Shown: positions 40,994-48,585 of the stretch, in pieces
Layout: each line of letters opens with the position of its first letter
Numbering within the stretch: the first letter of the stretch is position 1
Source: Leeuwenhoekiella aequorea
GTDB taxonomy: Bacteria > Bacteroidota > Bacteroidia > Flavobacteriales > Flavobacteriaceae
Reading direction: 5' to 3'
Assembly: GCF_004104375.1 (NCBI RefSeq)
Contig: NZ_QOVM01000005.1
Location: 124,001-188,000, forward strand
DNA length: 64,000 nucleotides
Program-made: the position numbers and the translations under genes
Notes under the pieces: generated by a model
What the model saw: the letters and a program-made list of their open reading frames with translations, nothing else
What the model was told of the DNA's origin: nothing
Database searches by the model: none

Positions 40994-42217
40994 TTAATTT
41001 GCGCTGGCTGCCTGTGCGACCGTGAAGTCGAACTTAGCGGCAATAGCTTCGGCAATACTGTCCAGTGTTGAAGGTTCAAGGTCCCAAAAACCATTGGGTC
41101 CATCCGCCAAGAGAGCAGATGTAAAACCATCGACCTCGCTTCGGCTGAAGAAAGAACTACCTGTGTCTTGATTTCTAGTGAAGCGTAAACTGGAAACAAA
41201 CCCATAGCCTTCGGAAAGGTTTTGGAAAGCGGCCCCATACTCGGCATTTGCAAGTCTGTTTTTACCTTGTTGCAGATAATATATGGAACGGATGGCAATG
41301 ACTTCCGATATTTTTTGACGTATAATGGCAGCCTGGGCATCCCGCACGGCATAATCTTTTGCCACTATCGCGGCACGGCCCAATTTGAATGCATTAAAAA
41401 TATCGGCGGCAATGGTAGAAAAATCCGGGTCTGCGTTTACCGAGCCTAAATAATTGTTCAAAAAACTATCATCGCTCCCAATGGTTGCATTCGGGTTGGC
41501 CGCATTAACGGATGTTCCGTAGAGGTATCCATAGGCCTCGTCCCAATTATGTTCCATCGTGGTAAATGTCTCTCCATCTTCTGTAATTCCATTGTCGTTG
41601 TCCGCTACTTTATTAGCATCGTCAAGAACAGAAACACTTAAATAGTTGTTGAGCATCTGATCTGCCATTAAGGCGCCTATAAGACTTTTTGCAAACATTT
41701 GGTTGTACACAAGCCCTTTGCCGTTAACGTAACGCGTTTTGGTGCCATCGGCAAGTTGACCGGCACTGCCAGCGACTGCTAGGACATCCTTGTTAGGGAA
41801 TACCTCATTGATCTGACCGGTAATATAGCTATCGAATAGGTTTCTAATAGCTGCCGCTTCTGTGGTATTCGCACTAAAATAATCTTGGGACGCTGCTGTT
41901 TTGCTGCGTACGCTTTTATCCGATGTATTTAAAGCGGGGTCTGAAAAATCTAGGTCCCCTTCCTGATGTGCATACATTGCCTGCAAGGATATCACAGTCG
42001 TGTTTTCGAAATCTGTAAAGGAATTCAGGATTTCTTCAGCCATTAAAATTCGGGTGGTCTGGCCACTAAAATCCACTGTGGATTGTCCATCTCTTTCGAA
42101 GGTGTAGTTTGAAGGCACCTCAATGTTTGAGGTTTCAGTAATCGGCTCATCATCAGAAGAACACGAGGCAAAAATAAGGCTTCCTATAATTGCGGTAAAA
42201 AACATTTTTTTCATCAT
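40994..42217 (-). CDS. DUF4856 lipoprotein, first gene of the iron-uptake operon
   Basis: A 407-residue lipoprotein (lipobox SLIFASCSSDD; Cys about 19) of the DUF4856 family, with a mostly helical body (MAEEILNSFTDFENTTVISL; FAKSLIGALMADQMLNNYLS). The family regularly precedes imelysin genes and is regarded as iron-uptake associated. A textbook Bacteroidetes promoter (TTTG-N19-TATTTTTG) and a palindrome lie just upstream, so the operon is probably iron-controlled. Two ATGs are adjacent (42217 and 42214). Confidence 0.88.
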   Translation of the reverse strand: MMKKMFFTAIIGSLIFASCSSDDEPITETSNIEVPSNYTFERDGQSTVDFSGQTTRILMAEEILNSFTDFENTTVISLQAMYAHQEGDLDFSDPALNTSDKSVRSKTAASQDYFSANTTEAAAIRNLFDSYITGQINEVFPNKDVLAVAGSAGQLADGTKTRYVNGKGLVYNQMFAKSLIGALMADQMLNNYLSVSVLDDANKVADNDNGITEDGETFTTMEHNWDEAYGYLYGTSVNAANPNATIGSDDSFLNNYLGSVNADPDFSTIAADIFNAFKLGRAAIVAKDYAVRDAQAAIIRQKISEVIAIRSIYYLQQGKNRLANAEYGAAFQNLSEGYGFVSSLRFTRNQDTGSSFFSRSEVDGFTSALLADGPNGFWDLEPSTLDSIAEAIAAKFDFTVAQAASAN

Positions 42218-42261
42218 TAAATTTATTTAGACTTAATATAAGTAAGTGATTATTTCAGCGA

Positions 42262-42292
42262 CAAAAATAGAAATGAAAATTTAAAAAACAAA
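42262..42292 (-). promoter_or_regulatory. Promoter of the iron-uptake operon
   Basis: On the minus strand, TTTG (42292-42289), exactly 19 bp, then TATTTTTG (42269-42262): a perfect fit to the Bacteroidetes -33/-7 consensus. The start would fall near 42255, about 38 bp before the DUF4856 ATG. Confidence 0.75.
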
Positions 42293-42293
42293 C

Positions 42294-42316
42294 TTATTTA
42301 GAACAATTCTTAATAA
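42294..42316. promoter_or_regulatory. Palindrome at the iron-uptake promoter, candidate metal-regulator site
   Basis: TTATTTAGAA (42294-42303) and TTCTTAATAA (42307-42316) are inverse copies with one mismatch around CAA. It lies one base upstream of the -33 element. A Fur- or DtxR-type iron regulator is the natural guess given the genes controlled, but the site could also serve the divergent copper operon. Confidence 0.5.
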
Positions 42317-42462
42317 TAAATTTAAAACAGGTTTGTATTCGGCATTTTTCTAGAAATTCGATAATCTTTCATATAGATTTAGGAGAATATGTTGCATATG
42401 AAATCAAAATTATTTGTTAAATAAAGAAAATTTACTTGAAATTTTGTATTTTTGTAAGCTTA

Positions 42463-42879
42463 ATGAAGAAAATCTTTTTTAAAATATCAACATTCTCTAT
42501 GGCACTGTTAGTGTTGTTGTCAACCGTATCATTTACGGTAGATAGTCATTATTGTGGAGATATTTTTGTGGACTCTTCATTATTTGGTCACGCTCAAACT
42601 TGCGGTATGGATGTTCAACAGCAATCGCAGTCATCAGAGTGTGATATTTCTAAAAAAGATTGCTGTAGTGATGAACAAGTGATTGTTGAAGGGCAAGATA
42701 CTTTAAAAACATCGTTCGACAAATTAGATAAAGACCAACAACTATTTGTTGCTGCTTTTATCCATACCTATATACACTTATTTTTCGAATCTCAAGAAGA
42801 TTTAAATTCATACAGAGATTATACGCCTCCTCCCTTGGTCAGGGATATTCAAGTTTTAGACCAGACTTTCCTTATTTGA
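42463..42879 (+). CDS. HYC_CC_PP family protein
   Basis: A 138-residue exported protein with the three motifs that name the family: DSHYCGD after the signal peptide (about 23-29), CC (KDCCSD) and the PP of DYTPPPLVRDI near the end. The ATG at 42463 gives MKKIFFKISTFSMALLVLL as the signal peptide; an in-frame TTG at 42436 is upstream of a likely -7 element (TATTTTTG, 42447-42454), so the transcript would start just before the ATG. It is the first gene before the CusA-type pump, a usual position in flavobacterial metal loci. Cys/His motifs suggest metal binding. A damaged paralogue lies at 35383-35730. Confidence 0.85.
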   Translation: MKKIFFKISTFSMALLVLLSTVSFTVDSHYCGDIFVDSSLFGHAQTCGMDVQQQSQSSECDISKKDCCSDEQVIVEGQDTLKTSFDKLDKDQQLFVAAFIHTYIHLFFESQEDLNSYRDYTPPPLVRDIQVLDQTFLI

Positions 42880-42982
42880 TTTTTAAGTAATTAGAACTGT
42901 AGTCCTGCATTAATTTGTTTTGGACATTTCTGCTTGTTTGTCACTTTTAAACAAGATTTATAATTACTTAATAATCATTTCT

Positions 42983-45900
42983 ATGCTGAATAAAAGCATC
43001 AAATTTCTAATAGAAAATAAATTAGTAGCTGTTTTACTATTAGCTTTGTTCGTCGGTTGGGGCGTTGTAAACGCACCTTTTAATTGGGAGACCGGTATTT
43101 TGCCTACTGACCCTGTAGCTGTGGATGCCATTCCCGATATTGGTGAAAACCAACAAATTGTTTTTACCAAATGGCAAGGGCGCTCGCCACAGGATATTGA
43201 AGACCAAATTACGTATCCACTTACAACTTCGCTTCTAGGTATTCCAGGCGTGAAAACTATTCGTAGTTCCTCTATGTTTGGGTTTTCCAGTATCTATATC
43301 ATTTTTGAAGAAGATGTGGAGTTTTACTGGTCACGTAGTCGCATTCTCGAAAAACTCAATTCGCTTCCTTCCAACTTGCTGCCAGATGGCGTTAACCCAG
43401 CTTTGGGCCCTGATGCCACAGGTTTAGGACAAATATTCTGGTACACCCTAGAAGGTCGTGACAAGGATGGTAATGTAACCGGTGGTTGGGATTTACAGGA
43501 ACTGCGTAGTATACAGGATTATTATGTGAAATACGGATTGTCATCAGCAAGTGGTGTTTCCGAAGTAGCGTCTATCGGCGGTTATGTTCAGGAATATCAA
43601 GTAGATGTGGACCCGGAGAAAATGCGCCAATACAATATTGGATTAAGTGCCATTGTCAAAGCCGTTAAGCAGAGCAACCAAGATATTGGTGCACAAACAT
43701 TGGAAATCAATCAGGCCGAATATCTGGTTCGTGGTTTGGGCTATGTAAAATCCGTTGCAGATATTGAAAATGCCGTGGTCACTTCAGAGAATTTTACGTC
43801 TATCCGAATAAAAGACATCGCAACTGTTCATTTGGGACCGCAAACTCGTCGTGGTATTTTAGATAAAGAAGGTGCCGAAGTTGTTGGTGGTGTTGTGGTA
43901 GCGCGATATGGCGCCAACCCTATGGAAGTTATCAATAATGTAAAAGAGCAAATCGCTGAACTGTCATCTGGGCTTCCAACAAAAGTTCTGGCAGATGGCC
44001 GCACCTCACAAGTGACCATTGTCCCCTTTTACGACCGTACCCAGCTTATTCAAGAGACCCTACACACGCTTAATGAAGCACTCACGCTTGAAATCTTAAT
44101 AACCATTCTGGTCATTATCGTAATGGTGTTCAACCTACGCGCATCCATCTTAATTTCAGGTTTGTTACCCGTTGCAGTATTAATGGTTTTCATTGCAATG
44201 AAACTTTTTGATGTAGATGCAAATATTGTAGCATTGTCAGGGATTGCCATTGCTATAGGTACAATGGTGGATGTGGGCGTTATACTGGCCGAAAATATGA
44301 TTCGGCATTTGGAAGATGAAAAATTACGCTTTCGCGAAAGCGGAATCGAGTACACCACAAATGAAATCATCTACAATGCAACTGCTGAAGTTTCTGGTGC
44401 AATTTTAACGGCAGTATTAACAACCATTATCAGTTTTATTCCTGTATTCACTATGATAGGTGCTGAAGGAAAGTTGTTTCGTCCACTCGCATTTACAAAG
44501 ACAATGGCGCTCACGGCGTCTTTGGTTATCGCCCTTTTCTTGATACCACCATTTGCCGCATTCCTTTTCAAAAAGAGTACTATTAGGGAGCACGCTAAAT
44601 ATATTATTAATGCTGTTCTCATCGTCCTTGGTATCACAGCCATCTTCTATGGTTATTGGTTGGGTATTATATTAATTGCCTATGGAATCGTTGCAATTTT
44701 GAGTGTACGCGATATTATCACGGCAAAAAGAGCCAATCTAATACATATCGTTATTTCTTGTATTGCTATTGTTTTCCTTCTAGCCGAATACTGGCGACCA
44801 CTAGGTTTTGACCGCGGTATTATAATGAACTTGATTTTTGTTGCGATTATCTGTTTCGGATTACTGGGGGCGTTTTCAATTTTCCAAAAATATTACGACA
44901 CTATATTACGTTGGGCACTTCAAAACCGATTACTGTTTTTAATAATTCCGACCACAGTGTTGATTTTAGGGACCATAATAATGCGCAACACGGGTAAAGA
45001 ATTTATGCCATCGCTCAACGAAGGTTCATTTCTTTTGATGCCTACCTCTTTGCCACACGCAGGTGTTGAAGAAAACAAGCGTGTGTTACAGCAGCTTGAT
45101 ATGGCCGTAGCCAGTATTCCTGAAATTGAGACGGTAGTAGGTAAATCGGGTAGAACAGAATCTGCTCTTGACCCTGCGCCACTCTCGATGTATGAAAATG
45201 TGATTCAGTATAAGTCTGAATATATGCGAAACAAGAATGGTGAGAGACAACGCTACCGCGTAAACGATGATGGTTTATTTGTTCTGAAAAATGATAAATT
45301 CATTATTAATCCAAATAATGAAATCGATGATGACGCTAATTATGAGGCGTCGCAACTAAAAACAAATGCAACCCATAGCGATTTAATTGAAGACGGCAGC
45401 GGTGAATATTACCGAAACTGGCGGCCAGAAATCGACAGCCCAGACGATATCTGGAATGAGATTGTGAAAGTGACCAAATTTCCAGGGGTGACTTCTGCAC
45501 CAAAACTACAACCTATCGAGACAAGGCTCGTAATGCTTCAAACAGGTATGCGTGCGCCTATGGGTATAAAAGTTAAAGGGCCAGACTTGAAAACAATAGA
45601 AGCTTTTGGCCTACAGCTCGAAGACATTTTAAAACAAGCCGAAGGTGTAAAGGAGCAAGCTGTCTTTGCAGACCGTATTGTAGGTAAACCTTATTTGTTA
45701 ATTGATATAAAAAGAGAGCAATTGGCGCGGTACGGAATTTCCATAATGGATGTTCAGGAAGTACTTCAGGTAGCTGTGGGCGGTATGCCGCTTACTCAAA
45801 CGGTAGAAGGTCGTGAGCGGTATGGAGTAAGAGTGCGCTATCCGCGTGAGTTGCGAGCAAACCCAGAAGATTTAAAAGATATTTATGTTCCGGTTGAGAA

Positions 45901-46735
45901 AGGAAGTCCGGTTCCACTGAGCGAATTGGTAGACATACGTTATGAACAAGGTCCACAGGTCATAAAAAGTGAGGACACCTTCTTGATAGGGTATGTACTG
46001 TTTGATAAACTCGATGGTTTTGCCGAAGTTGATGTGGTCGAAAATGCCCAAGCGCTCATTCAACAAAAAATAGACAATGGTGATTTGATTGTGCCACAAG
46101 GTATTAATTACCGTTTTACGGGTACGTATGAAAATCAGCTGCGCGCAGAAAAAACACTTTCCGTAGTTGTGCCTTTGGCATTGCTTATTATTTTCTTGAT
46201 TCTGTATTTCCAGTTCCGTTCTGTTTCCACCTCGTTAATGGTATTTACAGGAATCGCAGTTGCCTTTGCAGGTGGCTTTATAATGATTTGGCTTTACGGT
46301 CAGGACTGGTTCTTCAATTTCAGCTTTTTTGGTGAGAATATGCGGGATTTGTTCAATATGAAAACCATCAATCTAAGTGTTGCTGTCTGGGTTGGCTTTA
46401 TTGCGCTTTTTGGTATCGCAACAGATGATGGTGTAGTTATGGCTACCTACCTCACACAAACTTTTGACAGAGAGAATCCCAATGATAAAAAAGGAATCCG
46501 ACTTGCCACATTAGAAGCTGCTGGAAAGCGAATTCGTCCGTGTTTGATGACTACTGTTACCACCGTGCTTGCACTCTTACCTGTACTTACTTCTACGGGA
46601 AAAGGAAGCGATATTATGATACCTATGGCAATCCCCATTTTCGGTGGGATGATTATAGATATTACATCCTACTTTTTAGTACCAGTATTATATAGCTGGA
46701 AAAAAGAGTACCAACTTAAACGAGCAAACAAATGA
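42983..46735 (+). CDS. cusA: CusA/CzcA-type heavy-metal RND efflux pump
   Basis: A 1250-residue inner-membrane proton-driven exporter of the HME-RND family, most likely for Cu(I)/Ag(I). It has helix 1 at about 14-31, large periplasmic loops, and the helix-4 region AIAIGTMVDVGVILAENM (charged Asp in the proton relay). The second half has the matching FGIATDDGVVMATYL and a C-terminal helix pair. Typical CusA proteins have about 1040 residues; extra length comes from a central segment including two added helices (about 535-620) and a longer periplasmic loop. The ATG at 42983 matches the family start (MLNKSIKFLIENKLVAV). The tolC gene overlaps by 4 bp. No periplasmic adaptor gene (cusB) is found in the window. 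A perfect CGCTTTCGCGAAAGCG lies at 44327-44342. Confidence 0.9.
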   Translation: MLNKSIKFLIENKLVAVLLLALFVGWGVVNAPFNWETGILPTDPVAVDAIPDIGENQQIVFTKWQGRSPQDIEDQITYPLTTSLLGIPGVKTIRSSSMFGFSSIYIIFEEDVEFYWSRSRILEKLNSLPSNLLPDGVNPALGPDATGLGQIFWYTLEGRDKDGNVTGGWDLQELRSIQDYYVKYGLSSASGVSEVASIGGYVQEYQVDVDPEKMRQYNIGLSAIVKAVKQSNQDIGAQTLEINQAEYLVRGLGYVKSVADIENAVVTSENFTSIRIKDIATVHLGPQTRRGILDKEGAEVVGGVVVARYGANPMEVINNVKEQIAELSSGLPTKVLADGRTSQVTIVPFYDRTQLIQETLHTLNEALTLEILITILVIIVMVFNLRASILISGLLPVAVLMVFIAMKLFDVDANIVALSGIAIAIGTMVDVGVILAENMIRHLEDEKLRFRESGIEYTTNEIIYNATAEVSGAILTAVLTTIISFIPVFTMIGAEGKLFRPLAFTKTMALTASLVIALFLIPPFAAFLFKKSTIREHAKYIINAVLIVLGITAIFYGYWLGIILIAYGIVAILSVRDIITAKRANLIHIVISCIAIVFLLAEYWRPLGFDRGIIMNLIFVAIICFGLLGAFSIFQKYYDTILRWALQNRLLFLIIPTTVLILGTIIMRNTGKEFMPSLNEGSFLLMPTSLPHAGVEENKRVLQQLDMAVASIPEIETVVGKSGRTESALDPAPLSMYENVIQYKSEYMRNKNGERQRYRVNDDGLFVLKNDKFIINPNNEIDDDANYEASQLKTNATHSDLIEDGSGEYYRNWRPEIDSPDDIWNEIVKVTKFPGVTSAPKLQPIETRLVMLQTGMRAPMGIKVKGPDLKTIEAFGLQLEDILKQAEGVKEQAVFADRIVGKPYLLIDIKREQLARYGISIMDVQEVLQVAVGGMPLTQTVEGRERYGVRVRYPRELRANPEDLKDIYVPVEKGSPVPLSELVDIRYEQGPQVIKSEDTFLIGYVLFDKLDGFAEVDVVENAQALIQQKIDNGDLIVPQGINYRFTGTYENQLRAEKTLSVVVPLALLIIFLILYFQFRSVSTSLMVFTGIAVAFAGGFIMIWLYGQDWFFNFSFFGENMRDLFNMKTINLSVAVWVGFIALFGIATDDGVVMATYLTQTFDRENPNDKKGIRLATLEAAGKRIRPCLMTTVTTVLALLPVLTSTGKGSDIMIPMAIPIFGGMIIDITSYFLVPVLYSWKKEYQLKRANK

Positions 46736-47949
46736 AAAATATAAAAATTATTACCTGTCTTTTGTTTGTTTCCGCTTTCGCGAAAGCGCAACAACTACAA
46801 TCATACATTGAAGAGGCACAATCTAACAACCCCGAGATTCAAGCCTTTGAACTGCGCTATAACATCGCCGAAGAAAAAGTGAACGAAGCAAACTGGCTGC
46901 CTAATACTGAAGTGAGTGCTGGGTACTTTGTCAGTGAGCCCGAGACCCGTGTTGGGGCGCAGAGAGCACGTATTGGCTTTAAGCAAATGTTGCCTTGGTT
47001 CGGGACCATAACGGCAAGGGAAAATTATGCAGCCTCAATGGCTGAAGCTGAATATGTGGAAATCATAATTGCCAAAAGAAAACTGGCACTTTCTGTAGCT
47101 CAATCCTATTATCGTTTGTATGAAATACAAGCAAAGCAAAGGGTGCTCGATAAGAACATTAAATTATTAGAAACCTATGAGCGTCTTGCCCTTACATCGG
47201 TTGAAGTAGGCAAGGCATCTTCTGTTGACGTTTTGAGATTACAGATTCGTCAAAATGAATTGCAACAGCAAAAAGAGGTGCTCGAAGAGGAATTTGGGTC
47301 AGAACAAATCACCTTCAATAAGCTACTCAATCGTGATGGAACTATGATGGTTGATGTGGTCACATTAATGGAAATTCCAAGTGAAAACGCCGTATCTGGT
47401 AGAGATGCACTATCACTTAATCCTGAACTGCTTAAATATGATAAACTCTACGAATCTATAGCACAATCTGAATTGCTCAACCAGCGTGAGGCATTACCTA
47501 TGTTTGGTTTTGGCGTTGATTATCTACCAGTGAGCGAGCGAGCGGATATGAATCCAATAGACAATGGAAAGGATATACTAATGCCTATGGTTTCAGTTTC
47601 CATTCCCATTTTTAATAATCGGTATAAATCTATTTCAAGGCAAAATGACTTGCGCCAACAAGAAATCGAGACTCAAAAAGCACAACGATTGAATGTTTTG
47701 GAATCCGCTTTCGCAAAAGCAATATCGCAACGCAACCAAGCACGAATAGCATATAATACACAAGAGAACAATCTGAAACAAGCAGAAGATGCTGAAGAAA
47801 TTCTCATTAAAAACTATGAAACGGGCACCATTGATTTTAATGATGTGCTGGATATCCAAGAGTTACAGCTCAAATTTCAGTTAAATCAAGTGGAATCGAT
47901 ACAGAAGTATTACACACAATCTGCAATTGTTAATTACCTAATCAACTAA
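46732..47949 (+). CDS. TolC-family outer membrane efflux protein (CusC-like)
   Basis: A 405-residue protein with a signal peptide (1-19, ending AFAKAQ) and the long alpha-helical hairpins of TolC proteins (e.g. KQRVLDKNIKLLETYERLAL; TSVEVGKASSVDVLRLQIRQ). It forms the outer membrane duct of the RND pump encoded directly before it (ATGA overlap). Its signal peptide codons carry a perfect CGCTTTCGCGAAAGCG (46773-46788), and a near-copy CGCTTTCGCAAAAGCA lies at 47706-47721 in the second repeat. Length fits the family. Confidence 0.9.
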   Translation: MKNIKIITCLLFVSAFAKAQQLQSYIEEAQSNNPEIQAFELRYNIAEEKVNEANWLPNTEVSAGYFVSEPETRVGAQRARIGFKQMLPWFGTITARENYAASMAEAEYVEIIIAKRKLALSVAQSYYRLYEIQAKQRVLDKNIKLLETYERLALTSVEVGKASSVDVLRLQIRQNELQQQKEVLEEEFGSEQITFNKLLNRDGTMMVDVVTLMEIPSENAVSGRDALSLNPELLKYDKLYESIAQSELLNQREALPMFGFGVDYLPVSERADMNPIDNGKDILMPMVSVSIPIFNNRYKSISRQNDLRQQEIETQKAQRLNVLESAFAKAISQRNQARIAYNTQENNLKQAEDAEEILIKNYETGTIDFNDVLDIQELQLKFQLNQVESIQKYYTQSAIVNYLIN

Positions 47950-47953
47950 CCGG

Positions 47954-48520
47954 ATGGAAAAGAAATTATTTATAAAAAATATGGTGTGTAATCGCTGTAT
48001 TAAAACAATCCAGAGTGATCTTGAAACTTTAGGGATTCACTTAAAGCATATTGAATTGGGTTCTATTATTTACGAAGAGAAATCTATAGATGATTTTGAA
48101 AATATAAAAAATGTTTTAGAAAACAATGGTTTCGAAATTTTACTGGCGCAAGACCAGCAATTAGTAGAGCAAGTTAAAATTGAACTTATTAAATTATTAC
48201 AAAAATTACCACTTCAATTAAATAAAACGCTGTCCAAGCATTTGGAAAGTAAATTAAACCTTGAGTACTCAAAAATCAGTAAAATATTTTCTGTTACGGA
48301 GCATATTACCATAGAAAAATACTTTATAAAACTCAAGATAGAAAAAGTGAAAGAGCTGATTCAATTACAAGAGGGTAATTTTACGGAGATAAGTCAGCTG
48401 CTTGATTACAGTAATGTAAATCATTTAAGTAGGCTGTTTAAAAGTGAAACTGGTATGAGTCTGACTAATTATAAGAATAATCAAAAAAGTATTAGAAACC
48501 CTTTAGATCAAATAAGGTAG
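47954..48520 (+). CDS. HMA-like sensor fused to an AraC-type DNA-binding domain
   Basis: A 188-residue probable copper regulator. Residues 1-65 look like a heavy-metal-associated domain: FIKNMVCNRCIKTIQSDLE has the MxCxxC loop (Cys12, Cys15), followed by the beta-alpha pattern of the fold. Residues about 115-185 are an AraC-family DNA-binding domain (HITIEKYFIKLKIEKVKELI; LDYSNVNHLSRLFKSETGMSLTNY). Only one full second HTH and a weaker first one are visible. It lies 4 bp after tolC and 65 bp before the multicopper oxidase, as expected for a regulator of the cluster. The sensor role is inference from the metal motif. Confidence 0.8.
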   Translation: MEKKLFIKNMVCNRCIKTIQSDLETLGIHLKHIELGSIIYEEKSIDDFENIKNVLENNGFEILLAQDQQLVEQVKIELIKLLQKLPLQLNKTLSKHLESKLNLEYSKISKIFSVTEHITIEKYFIKLKIEKVKELIQLQEGNFTEISQLLDYSNVNHLSRLFKSETGMSLTNYKNNQKSIRNPLDQIR

Positions 48521-48585
48521 ATAACAACCATAATTATGACACAAACTTCTCGTAATCAATATTAATTTTAAAAAAAAGTAATCTT

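Noticed and set aside
42920-42982. Upstream start for CusA
   Set aside because: The extra 21 residues do not resemble the family, whose conserved N-terminus begins at ATG 42983.
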